From positions 1 through 35,197 of the forward strand of contig DEKU01000035.1 of the NCBI GenBank assembly GCA_002354035.1: DNA of 35,197 bases, in the 5' to 3' direction. The DNA is from Bacteroidales bacterium UBA2714 (GTDB taxonomy: Bacteria; Bacteroidota; Bacteroidia; Bacteroidales; P3). Every line of letters begins with the position of its first letter. Within the stretch, counting starts at the first letter, position 1. The notes beneath the pieces are model-generated. The model made no database searches. It was not told the DNA's origin and was given only the letters and a program-made list of their open reading frames with translations. Positions 1-7,266 of this stretch are shown one piece after another. The position numbers were made by a program, and so were the translations under genes.

Positions 1-264
1 ACCAAAATCAGCAAATCACATGCGGCTGTTGAATGGGCGTTTTGTTTCTATTTTATTTCTTCTTTGATTCTTTTTCTATTCTTGTTTATTTCTGTGTTAG
101 TGTAAATGTAGTGGCAAAATACTGGTTTTTCCGTGTGCAAGGAAGGGGTTGTGGGTTTTGTTGCAGTAGGGGTGCGGGGATGCGAGGGGTGGAGGTTGGG
201 CGTTCGCACAATAGCGTGGGGCGGCGATGCAATAATTGTGGCGCGGCGTCGTTTTTGATTTGTT
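1..264. other. Left-edge non-coding stretch
   Basis: No gene is supported here. The first half is T-rich and the second half G-rich on the plus strand, leading into the start codon of the next gene. No clear TAnnTTTG promoter box, tRNA fold or terminator was found. Short open frames run through it on both strands but have no recognisable protein features. The window may cut the end of a neighbouring gene on the left. Confidence 0.4.
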
Positions 265-1011
265 ATGACTGAGAAGAGATCTATAATAAAGTTTGCGGAC
301 AGGCGTGGCTGGGCTGCGCGGGTGGTGGCTGCATTGTGGGTCAGCGCTTTGTGGGCTGCGGCATTGTTGTTGGCGATGAGCTGCGGCGGGGTGTGGCGCG
401 CGGTGGGGTGGTGCCTGTTGGGCGGCAAGGGCTTGATGCTGATTTCCACGGCTGTGGCCATTGTGGTACAGCCGGGACAGGGGTGGCGTGTCTTTGTGGG
501 GCGCTACCGTTTCGACAGCCATAGCCGTCATGGGATGGCGCAGGCCGCCACCCGTTTTGGTTGGGAGCTGCCGCAGACGGCTGTGGGCTACCTGTTGGCG
601 CAGTGGCGCGTGGCCAGCCGCCGGGTGGCCACGGTGGAGGTGCTGGACGGCGCGACATTCGTCGTCGGGCGGCATCGCGACCCCTACACCAGCGCGGGCA
701 TGACGCTGGGCTGTTTTGTGCACATGTGGCTGCCTCGGGGACGGGAGCAGGATTTTGAGCATTACGCGCGTCAGGGGCGCGACAATCTGGCTCGGCACGA
801 ATATGGCCACACGGTGGACAGTCAAGTGTGGGGATGGCTCTATCTGCCCGTGGTGGGGGTGCCGAGTTTGGTGAGCCAGTGGCTGGCACTGGGGCGCCGT
901 CCGCGTCATCGCCACGAGACGTTCTGGGTGGAACGTCGGGCCGACCGTCTGGGTCGACGCTATTTCGCCTCCACCGCCGAGGCAGAGTGTCCTACGGAGG
1001 TGCAAGGGTAG
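265..1011 (+). CDS. Membrane protein with HEYGH zincin-like motif, function unknown
   Basis: This 248-residue protein has two hydrophobic stretches near the N-terminus (about residues 18-40 and 50-67), so it is probably membrane-anchored. Residues 178-182 read HEYGH, a match to the HExxH zinc-binding motif, within RHEYGHTVDSQ. It is followed by a hydrophobic stretch with a VPSLVSQ segment and then by FWVERRAD (residues 220-227), where E223 or D227 could supply a further ligand. The same layout (RHEYGH, short hydrophobic loop, ExxAdxLG) is seen in small uncharacterised Bacteroidota membrane proteins. A metallopeptidase-like role is inferred from the motif only; substrate and activity are unknown. 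An open frame antisense to it exists but lacks any motif. The ATG at 265 is the first in frame and has no visible Shine-Dalgarno sequence. Confidence 0.65.
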   Translation: MTEKRSIIKFADRRGWAARVVAALWVSALWAAALLLAMSCGGVWRAVGWCLLGGKGLMLISTAVAIVVQPGQGWRVFVGRYRFDSHSRHGMAQAATRFGWELPQTAVGYLLAQWRVASRRVATVEVLDGATFVVGRHRDPYTSAGMTLGCFVHMWLPRGREQDFEHYARQGRDNLARHEYGHTVDSQVWGWLYLPVVGVPSLVSQWLALGRRPRHRHETFWVERRADRLGRRYFASTAEAECPTEVQG

Positions 1012-1315
1012 TGGTCGCTTGCCTCTGGCGGTCGGCTTTTTTTTCAGCAAGACATCGTTGCAATAGTGATAGGGTAGATGGCTGCACCCTTCGGCATGCT
1101 GTGCGGCTGCCGGGCTTGAGCAGCCCGATGCTGTCGGGTTCATCTCTGGGTTGGAGCGTGGTTCGCGCCGGGAGAGAGCGGCGGATGAGCGATGATGCAT
1201 CGAGCCTCAGGCGTGCGCGGTTTCACACTGCAGGGCGAAAAGATGCGCCGACCGCATGTCGAGAGATGGTCCCGGACTGGCGGTCGGCGCGGATTAGAAT
1301 GGTACCAGTTAGGGA
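1012..1315. other. Gene-free convergent gap
   Basis: About 300 bp lie between the ends of two convergent genes. There is a run of eight T residues near 1038-1045, just after a G/C-rich segment, which may mark the 3' end of the upstream transcript, but no convincing hairpin was seen. Nothing else is supported. Confidence 0.3.
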
Positions 1316-2200
1316 TTAATATGTTCCGATGTAGTTGGTAAAGCGGCTCCAGCCCGTGGCGGCTTGATAGTTGGGCACGCTGGCCATCATAACTGTGACG
1401 GGGATGGTGGTGGACATGTTGCCGAAGGTGGAGGCGTTGCACACTGGAGGCATGGCGGTGAGGCAGGTGAGGCTCTGGACGGAGTCGCAGCCGAAGAAGG
1501 CGCTGTCGCCTATCTGCTGCACGGAGCGGTCCATGGCAATGCTGTGCAGGCCCGAGCAATGGGCGAAGGCTTGGCGGCCGATTTGCATGACGGTGGAGGG
1601 CAGTTGGAGGCTGGGGAGCGACGAGCAGCCGCTGAAGGCTTGGTCGGGGATGGCCGTGATGGTGGAGGGGAGGTCGAGCGAGGAGAGCGATGAGCAGTTG
1701 CGGAAGCATCCTTGCCCCAAGGAAGAGATGGAATTGACGAAGCGGAAGGACTGCAGCTGGGGGCATTCGGCAAAGGCAAAGTCACCTATAGTGGATATGG
1801 AGGTGGGGACCGATACGGAGGTTAGCGACTGGCAGTTGCGGAAGGCTGATGGCTCGATGACGGAGATGGTGGGAGGCAGGGTAAGGGAGGTGATGCCGAT
1901 GTAGCTTTCGAAGGCGTTGGGAGCCACTTGCGAAACGACATAGGTGTGGTCCTCGTAGCGGACGATGGAGGGAAGGGTGACGGCTCCGACCACGGCTTCG
2001 GGGCCCGAGACGGGAGCCACCCGCACGTAGTTGCGATGGGATACCACCACTTCGAAACGGTAGGTGATGCCGTCGGACTGGGCTACAAAACTTTGGCCGC
2101 TGTGCATGCTGGTGCAGGATGCAACGGTGAACAGGAGCATGATTGAGGAAACCGCTGTGAGGGCTCTTGAACGGAGGTGTGGTTTGAAGGTTGTTTTCAT
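1316..2200 (-). CDS. BspA-like leucine-rich repeat surface lipoprotein
   Basis: The 294-residue product starts with a basic N-terminus, a hydrophobic segment and a lipobox ending at Cys29 (TVASC), so it should be lipidated and anchored in an outer membrane leaflet. From about residue 75 to 250 it has consecutive LRR_5 (Treponema/BspA type) repeats of about 23 residues, with the pattern AFxxCxxLxSLxLPxTIxxIxxxAF. The C-terminus has the family's usual closing segment, VPNYQAATGWSRF, before a short tail. BspA-type proteins of oral and gut Bacteroidales bind host or bacterial surface ligands; the ligand here is unknown. It is divergent from a LuxR-type regulator, and two similar palindromes lie between them, so regulation by that neighbour is a reasonable inference. 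The acidic export signal that often follows the lipid-bearing Cys is not evident (CTSMHSG). Confidence 0.85.
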   Translation of the reverse strand: MKTTFKPHLRSRALTAVSSIMLLFTVASCTSMHSGQSFVAQSDGITYRFEVVVSHRNYVRVAPVSGPEAVVGAVTLPSIVRYEDHTYVVSQVAPNAFESYIGITSLTLPPTISVIEPSAFRNCQSLTSVSVPTSISTIGDFAFAECPQLQSFRFVNSISSLGQGCFRNCSSLSSLDLPSTITAIPDQAFSGCSSLPSLQLPSTVMQIGRQAFAHCSGLHSIAMDRSVQQIGDSAFFGCDSVQSLTCLTAMPPVCNASTFGNMSTTIPVTVMMASVPNYQAATGWSRFTNYIGTY

Positions 2201-2292
2201 GATGATGTTTCTTTTTGTTAGGGTTTGTGTTGTTGTGTTTTACTTTGATTGTGAATGCGTTGTCGGGTTATCGGCCTTGCATTGCAACTATG

Positions 2293-2300
2293 CAAAAGTA
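2293..2300 (-). promoter_or_regulatory. Possible -7 box for the BspA-like gene
   Basis: On the minus strand this reads TACTTTTG, a match to the Bacteroidota TAnnTTTG -7 consensus, about 90 bp before the BspA-like start codon. No TTG was found at the usual -33 spacing. The palindrome at 2324-2337 would sit about where the -33 region should be. Confidence 0.35.
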
Positions 2301-2323
2301 CTGATTAATTGTTGATGAGATGT

Positions 2324-2376
2324 TACCCAAAAGGGTATTTGTGGCTTTGGTGTCGCGGAAATACCCAAAAGTGTAT
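2324..2376. promoter_or_regulatory. Pair of similar short palindromes, candidate operator
   Basis: A perfect inverted repeat TACCC-AAAA-GGGTA lies at 2324-2337. A near copy, ATACCC-AAAA-GTGTAT with one mismatched pair, lies at 2361-2376. They are 38 bp apart and sit between two divergent genes, just upstream of the likely promoter of the LuxR-type gene. Paired dyads in a divergent gap are typical of operators. Which protein binds is not shown by the sequence; the adjacent LuxR-type regulator is the obvious candidate. Confidence 0.45.
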
Positions 2377-2399
2377 TTTAGCGACGAGGGAGAGAATGA

Positions 2400-2432
2400 T
2401 TGTCGCCGAAAGAAAGGAAATTGTTATCTTTG
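2400..2432 (+). promoter_or_regulatory. Promoter of the LuxR-type regulator
   Basis: TTG at 2400-2402 and TATCTTTG at 2425-2432 are separated by 22 bp, the same arrangement as in front of gcvP. This matches the Bacteroidota -33/-7 promoter. It places transcription start a few bases after 2435, which rules out a TTG start codon at 2400 and supports the ATG at 2457. Confidence 0.65.
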
Positions 2433-2456
2433 CATAGTAGTAAGCGACTCTTCGTT

Positions 2457-3215
2457 ATGGTTGAAAAAACTGATATTCTGTCTTCTATAACGTCACCGAC
2501 TGGTGTGACGGAATCCGATTACAGGCTTGCGGAGTCGAAATTGGATGTGGTGGATGCCTTTGCCCGGATAGCCAACCAGGGTGTGTTTGTGGCCGACCTT
2601 TGTCAGCGGCATTTCATGTATGTCTCGGACAGTCCGCTTGTGCTTTTTGGCCACACGGCCGAGGAGGTGAAGGAGGGCGGCTATGGCTTCCTGATGCAGC
2701 ATGCCGTGCCGGACGACAGGCCGTTGATGGCGGAGCTGGTGGAGGCGGTGGGCAACTCCCATCGTTGGCCATTGGACGAGAAGAATTTTATCTATGCCAT
2801 CTCGTGCAATTTTCATTTTTATGTGAATGGGCATGCGGTGCTGCTGAACCACAGGGTGACGCCTATCGGACGGACGGCGAGGGGCGAGGTGTGGCTTGTG
2901 TTGTGCTTGGTGTCGCCGTCGGTGCATAGCGACATGGGGCATATCGAGGCTACGGTGAGTTCGCCGTCGGGCTTTTCGATTTATGAGTTTGAGGGCCACC
3001 GCTGGGCGAAGAAGGGCCACCGGCTGGAACTAACGGAGGGAGAGAGGACTATGCTCCACCTTTCGGCGCAGGGATACACGATGAGCCAGATTGGGGAAAA
3101 GATGTTCCGGTCGGTCGACACGGTGAAGATGTACCGCAAAAGTGTGTTCAACAAATTGGGGGTGTCGAACATTTCGGAGGCCATAGCTTACGCTTTCAAC
3201 TATAAGTTGTTGTAG
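2457..3215 (+). CDS. LuxR-type HTH transcriptional regulator with PAS-like N-terminal domain
   Basis: The ATG at 2457 gives 252 residues. The frame stays open upstream to a TTG at 2400, but that codon is the -33 box of the promoter, so the shorter form is chosen. The C-terminal 65 residues form a LuxR/GerE helix-turn-helix: LTEGERTMLHLSAQGYTMSQ, then IGEKMFRSVDTVKMYRKSVF and KLGV, with the SVDTVKMYRKSVFNKL recognition-helix pattern. The N-terminal part (about residues 20-150; VFVADLCQRHFMYVSDSP, later HAVPDDRP) resembles a PAS fold, a pattern common in Bacteroidota LuxR-type regulators. It lacks a receiver domain, so it probably senses a ligand or works constitutively. It is divergent from the BspA-like lipoprotein gene, with two palindromes between them. 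The signal is unknown. Confidence 0.8.
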   Translation: MVEKTDILSSITSPTGVTESDYRLAESKLDVVDAFARIANQGVFVADLCQRHFMYVSDSPLVLFGHTAEEVKEGGYGFLMQHAVPDDRPLMAELVEAVGNSHRWPLDEKNFIYAISCNFHFYVNGHAVLLNHRVTPIGRTARGEVWLVLCLVSPSVHSDMGHIEATVSSPSGFSIYEFEGHRWAKKGHRLELTEGERTMLHLSAQGYTMSQIGEKMFRSVDTVKMYRKSVFNKLGVSNISEAIAYAFNYKLL

Positions 3216-3452
3216 CCGTCGGGTTGATTGGGTTGATTGGGTTGAGCGGGGTGTGCAGCCCTGTGGTTGGTAAGCCCAGGGGGTTCCGGTGGACAGAGCG
3301 GTGAGTTTGGCTGGTGGCCGGGGTGGGGCAGTCGGGTTCGAGACTCGGTGTGATATTCTTTTTTAAAGTAATTGTGTACATGTCAAACAAAATGTGTATC
3401 TTTGTAGGCTGAATACAAGGAAACATATAAATATAAATATAAATATAACAAT
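3216..3452. repeat. Intergenic region with short repeats before gcvP
   Basis: Just after the LuxR-type stop codon there are two perfect 9-bp units (GGGTTGATT) plus a partial third at 3221-3246. The rest up to about 3350 is G/T-rich with no gene. Directly before gcvP, four perfect ATATAA hexamers fill 3425-3448. This A/T-rich leader replaces a Shine-Dalgarno sequence, as usual in Bacteroidota. The gcvP promoter (separate entry) lies between. Confidence 0.6.
3372..3404 (+). promoter_or_regulatory. gcvP promoter
   Basis: TTG at 3372-3374 and TATCTTTG at 3397-3404 with a 22-bp spacer match the Bacteroidota -33/-7 promoter. The resulting leader would be about 42 nt and contains the ATATAA repeats. 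No glycine-riboswitch-like structure fits in so short a leader. Confidence 0.7.
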
Positions 3453-6305
3453 ATGATTAGCAACAATTTTGCCCCGAGACACAACGGTGTCTCCAACCCT
3501 GCTGATGAACAGAAGATGCTGAAAGAAATCGGCGTCAGCTCGATGGATGAACTAATAGACAAGGCCGTTCCCGCCGCCATCCGTCTGAAGGAGCCGATGC
3601 CCATAGCCGACGGCATCAATGAGTATGAGTTCCTGAACCGTTGCCGCTCGCTGGCTCAGAAGAATAAGGTTTATAAGACTTATATCGGAATGGGCTATTA
3701 CGGCACTATCACCCCGTCGGTGATTCAGCGCAATGTGTTTGAGAACGCTGGCTGGTATACCGCCTACACTCCCTACCAGACCGAGATCAGCCAGGGCCGT
3801 CTGGAGGCCTTGATGACGTATCAGACCATGGTGGCCGACATGACGCACATGCCTATGGCCAACGCCAGCCTGCTGGACGAGGCCACGGCCGGCGGCGAGT
3901 GCATGCTGATGTTCTTTGCCAGCCGCAGCCGTCAGGCACAGAAGGACGGTGTGAACAAGATTTTTGTCGACAACGGCATCCTGCCCCAGACGCTCGACGT
4001 GATGCACACCAATGCCGCTCCCCGTGGCATCGAGATTGTGACCGGCGCTGTGAAGGACTTCGATTTCGACGCTTCGAAATATTTTGCCGTCGTGGTGCAG
4101 AACCCCAATCAGTTTGGCGAGGTGACCGACTACACGGAGTTTATAGCTAAGTGCCACGAGAAGGGTATCTTTGTGGGTATGGCCACTGACTTGATGGCTT
4201 TGGCCATGGTGAAGACTCCCGGCGAGATGGGTGCCGACTGCGCTTTCGGCAGCAGCCAGCGTTTCGGTCTGCCCATGGGCTTCGGCGGCCCCCACGCAGG
4301 TTTCTTTGCCATCACCGAGACCTTCAAACGCTCGTTCCCCGGACGTATCATCGGCTGGAGCGTCGACGTGAAGGGCAATCCCGCCCTGCGTATGGCTCTG
4401 GGTATGCGCGAGCAGCATATCAAGCGCGACAAGGCCACGTCGAACATCTGCACTGCCTCGGCCTTGCAGGCCATCATGAGCGGTTTCTACGCCCTGTGGC
4501 ATGGTCCCGAAGGCATCCGCAACATCGCCGGCAACATCCACAGCATGGCTACGGTGCTGGCCAAGGAGCTGGAGAAATATGGCTACAAGCAGCATAACCG
4601 CGCTTTCTTTGACACGCTGGCCCTGCAATGCCCGGTGCCGACAGAGACCGTCAAGAAGGTGGCTGAGGAGCATCACATCAATTTCCGCTATATCTGCCCC
4701 GAGTGCATAGGCATCAGCCTCGACGAGACCACGAGCCGCGATGATATCAACGAGATTATCACTGTGCTGGCTACCGCCGCTGGCAAACAGCCCGAGCTGT
4801 TGCAGTGCTCCGGTTGCTGCTGCACAAGCATCGTGTCGCTGCCTGAGAACCTGATGCGCACCACGCCGTATCTCACCCACAGCATCTTCTCCAAATACCA
4901 CAGCGAGACCGAGATGATGCGTTATATGAAGAAACTGGAGGTGAAGGACCTCAGCCTGAACCGCGCCATGATTCCGCTGGGCAGCTGCACCATGAAGCTC
5001 AATGCCGCAGCCGAGATGCTCCCCCTGAGCTGGAGCAAGTTTGGCCAGATTCACCCCTTCGCTCCCGCCGACCAGACCGAGGGTTGGACGGAGCTTATCA
5101 ACGAGATGGAAGACCTGCTGGCCATCGTCACCGGATTTGCAGGTGTTTCGCTGCAACCTAACAGCGGTGCCGCTGGCGAGTACAGCGGTCTGACGGTGAT
5201 CCGTAATTATCATATCGACCAGGGTCAGGCCAATCGCAACGTGTGCCTCATTCCTGCCAGTGCCCACGGCACCAACCCCGCCAGCGCAGCAAAGGCCGGC
5301 ATGACAGTTGTGGTGGTGAAATGCAACGACCGCGGCGATGTGGACATCGACGACCTCAAGGCCAAGGTGGAGCAGTATAAGGACAATCTGGCTTGCATCA
5401 TGATTACCTATCCCTCCACGCACGGCGCTTTCGAGGAAGGTATCCTTGAGATTGTGGACATCATCCACAGTGCTGGCGGACTGGTGTATATGGACGGCGC
5501 TAACATGAATGCCCAGATTGGTCTCACCAGTCCCGGACACATGGGTGCAGACGTTTGCCACCTGAACCTGCACAAGTCGTTTGCCGGTCCTCACGGTGGT
5601 GGTGGTGCCGGTGTCGGTCCTATCGCTGTCAGCGCCAAGCTGCTTGATTTCCTGCCCAAACACAGCCAGGTGGAAGTGGGCGGCAAGAAGGGCAATGCTA
5701 TGGCCGGTGCGCCTTACGGCAACGCCCTGCTGTTCCCCATCAGCTATGGCTACCTGCTCATGCTGGGCGGCAACGGCCTGACCGAAGCCACCAAGCACGC
5801 TATCCTCAACGCCAACTATCTGCGCGCACGTCTGCAGAAATACTACAAGATTCTTTACACCAATAAGAATGGTATGTGCGGACATGAGATGATTGTCGAC
5901 TTCAGCGAGTTCAGCCTGAAGGTGAGTGTGGGCGATATCGCCCGCCGTCTGGACGACTACGGCTTCCATGCTCCCACGGTGGCTTTCCCCGTCCACAACA
6001 CCCTGATGGTGGAACCCACCGAGAGCGAACCCCTCAGCGAGCTGGATCGCTTCTGCGACGCCCTCATCGCTATCCGCCACGAGATAGACGACGTGATGAA
6101 TGGCAAGTACGATGAGAAGAACAACCCCATTGCCAACGCACCCCACACCATGCAGGTGGTCTGCGCCGACGAGTGGAACTACCCCTACAGCCGTCAGACA
6201 GCTGCCTTCCCGCTGCCTCACGGCGACAAGTACTGGCCCACGATCAGCAAAATCGACGATGCCTACGGCGACCGCAATCTGCAGCCCGTCTGGCCCGCCG
6301 AGTAA
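3453..6305 (+). CDS. gcvP: Glycine dehydrogenase (decarboxylating), P protein of the glycine cleavage system
   Basis: The 950-residue single-chain P protein decarboxylates glycine with pyridoxal phosphate and passes the aminomethyl group to lipoyl-GcvH. The length fits the fused form that carries both halves (separate GcvPA/GcvPB elsewhere). The PLP lysine is K708 in NLHKSFAGPHGGGGAG, equivalent to the E. coli active-site lysine. Other family marks are MGYYGTITPSVIQRN near the N-terminus, HSETEMMRYMKKLE, GSCTMKLNAAAEM and PNSGAAGEYSGL. An oddity is a cysteine cluster, C452-x-x-C455-C456-C457, in the linker between the two halves, just before the LMRTTPYLTH segment. Neither gcvT nor gcvH is adjacent, so the system is split. 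The gene stands alone between its own promoter and a strong terminator. Confidence 0.97.
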   Translation: MISNNFAPRHNGVSNPADEQKMLKEIGVSSMDELIDKAVPAAIRLKEPMPIADGINEYEFLNRCRSLAQKNKVYKTYIGMGYYGTITPSVIQRNVFENAGWYTAYTPYQTEISQGRLEALMTYQTMVADMTHMPMANASLLDEATAGGECMLMFFASRSRQAQKDGVNKIFVDNGILPQTLDVMHTNAAPRGIEIVTGAVKDFDFDASKYFAVVVQNPNQFGEVTDYTEFIAKCHEKGIFVGMATDLMALAMVKTPGEMGADCAFGSSQRFGLPMGFGGPHAGFFAITETFKRSFPGRIIGWSVDVKGNPALRMALGMREQHIKRDKATSNICTASALQAIMSGFYALWHGPEGIRNIAGNIHSMATVLAKELEKYGYKQHNRAFFDTLALQCPVPTETVKKVAEEHHINFRYICPECIGISLDETTSRDDINEIITVLATAAGKQPELLQCSGCCCTSIVSLPENLMRTTPYLTHSIFSKYHSETEMMRYMKKLEVKDLSLNRAMIPLGSCTMKLNAAAEMLPLSWSKFGQIHPFAPADQTEGWTELINEMEDLLAIVTGFAGVSLQPNSGAAGEYSGLTVIRNYHIDQGQANRNVCLIPASAHGTNPASAAKAGMTVVVVKCNDRGDVDIDDLKAKVEQYKDNLACIMITYPSTHGAFEEGILEIVDIIHSAGGLVYMDGANMNAQIGLTSPGHMGADVCHLNLHKSFAGPHGGGGAGVGPIAVSAKLLDFLPKHSQVEVGGKKGNAMAGAPYGNALLFPISYGYLLMLGGNGLTEATKHAILNANYLRARLQKYYKILYTNKNGMCGHEMIVDFSEFSLKVSVGDIARRLDDYGFHAPTVAFPVHNTLMVEPTESEPLSELDRFCDALIAIRHEIDDVMNGKYDEKNNPIANAPHTMQVVCADEWNYPYSRQTAAFPLPHGDKYWPTISKIDDAYGDRNLQPVWPAE

Positions 6306-6325
6306 TAGAATGTACATTTAATGCG

Positions 6326-6363
6326 CAAAAGGGTATCCGTTTGGGTACCCTTTTGTGTTTTTA
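6326..6363 (+). terminator. gcvP rho-independent terminator
   Basis: CAAAAGGGTATCC at 6326-6338 pairs with GGGTACCCTTTTG at 6343-6355 (one G-T wobble), leaving a GTTT tetraloop. A T-rich tract follows. It lies about 20 bp after the gcvP stop codon. Confidence 0.85.
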
Positions 6364-6455
6364 TCCAATTTGGTTTCAAAAAAAACATATCCCATGTTGT
6401 AATTTGAATTTTCACTGCGTCTAATGGGGCGTAATAAATAATACAAAGTTACTAT

Positions 6456-6929
6456 ATGGAAGTCGACGAAAGGACATTCAAGGAACTCATACATCGCCAC
6501 CGCGATATGATTTGGAGCATCTGTAAGAGCTTCAGATTAAGTGCGGCATGGACCACAGAAGATGCTTTCCATGAAGTGCTCTGTGACCTATGGCGCGGGT
6601 TTGCGAGTTTCGACAGACGCAGTTCGGAACGCACTTGGATTTATCGAGTGGCTACTAATACTATGATTTCCCTGACGAGAAAGGCAAGTAATAAGCCGAC
6701 TGTTCAGCCAGACAGCAATCAAGAGCCGTCATATAATGACGAGGACTATCGCGACCTGGTAGAATTAATAAACGCAACAACCGAACCCGACCGTACAATC
6801 ATAAAAGCACGCGTGCAGGGGTTCAACTATGCCGAGATAGCCAATATCACAGGACTGACCATTGGTGCTGTGAGTATGAGACTTTCACGCGCCTTGCGCA
6901 AATTACGGAAACAATATAATCAGAAATAA
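6456..6929 (+). CDS. ECF-family RNA polymerase sigma factor
   Basis: At 157 residues this is the usual size for an extracytoplasmic-function sigma-70 factor: region 2 and region 4 with a short linker. Region 2 runs from about residue 5 to 75 (LIHRHRDMIWSICKSF, then EDAFHEVLCDLWRGF and SSERTWIYRVATNTMI). Region 4 covers about 104-155 (ARVQGFNYAEIANITGLTIG, AVSMRLSRALRKLRKQY). It should direct RNA polymerase to a set of envelope-related promoters. The next gene starts one base after its stop and encodes a small one-pass membrane protein, which fits a sigma/anti-sigma pair, and two lipoprotein genes follow with 4-bp overlaps. The ATG at 6456 is chosen because it begins the region 2 helix at the normal distance. 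The start lies about 100 bp after the gcvP terminator, so the unit has its own promoter. Confidence 0.92.
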   Translation: MEVDERTFKELIHRHRDMIWSICKSFRLSAAWTTEDAFHEVLCDLWRGFASFDRRSSERTWIYRVATNTMISLTRKASNKPTVQPDSNQEPSYNDEDYRDLVELINATTEPDRTIIKARVQGFNYAEIANITGLTIGAVSMRLSRALRKLRKQYNQK

Positions 6930-6930
6930 C

Positions 6931-7266
6931 ATGCGAGATTTTAAGCAACAAATGAAAGCGTACAGCGACGAATTGAAAAACTCCCGATACCCGCACAGCG
7001 ATGCGGAACTGGACAAGGAGATACGTAGTGTTTTATGGAATATCACACCAGCCGAGAACATAAAAACCCCTTCAAAACGCCGATTGTGGCCAGCCGCTGC
7101 CGCTATTGCTGCCGCCATCATCATCCCAGCGGCAATCTTTATGAAGAGTGGTACTACAGGTGAAATAGCATCAATAGATATTGACGGAGAGCATATCTAT
7201 TTTGCTTGCAACAACGGCTGCACCCCAGAAGGTACACTTCAAAACTTTAAATCCATTATACGATGA
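6931..7266 (+). CDS. Small one-pass membrane protein, probable anti-sigma factor
   Basis: The 111-residue protein has a charged, cytoplasm-type N-terminus (residues 1-50), one hydrophobic helix (about 53-70, rich in Ala and Ile) and a short C-terminal tail of about 40 residues. The tail has two cysteines (FACNNGC, C93 and C97). It shows no clear similarity to the zinc-binding anti-sigma domain. The role is inferred from position: it starts one base after the ECF sigma stop codon, and membrane-anchored anti-sigma factors usually follow their sigma gene. The two tail cysteines could form a disulphide if the tail is periplasmic, which might serve as a sensing feature. Its stop codon overlaps the next start (ATGA). 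Confidence 0.6.
   Translation: MRDFKQQMKAYSDELKNSRYPHSDAELDKEIRSVLWNITPAENIKTPSKRRLWPAAAAIAAAIIIPAAIFMKSGTTGEIASIDIDGEHIYFACNNGCTPEGTLQNFKSIIR

Noticed and set aside
97..1200. A 367-codon frame antisense to the HEYGH protein
   Set aside because: It is rich in Pro, His, Arg and Ala with no domain; the plus frame has membrane helices and a coherent zinc motif.
2400..2456. TTG start codon extending the LuxR-type gene by 19 residues
   Set aside because: The TTG is the -33 promoter element, with TATCTTTG at 2425-2432 between it and the ATG at 2457.
3552..6317. A 921-codon open frame antisense to gcvP
   Set aside because: The plus strand encodes a full GcvP with the PLP lysine and all motifs. 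The antisense product has no recognisable domain and arises from the codon pattern of the real gene.
6326..6355. gcvP terminator stem as a third copy of the TACCC/GGGTA palindrome at 2324-2337
   Set aside because: It shares AAAAGGGTA, but the symmetry is a long terminator stem after a stop codon and not a dyad at a promoter; the likeness is best explained by chance.
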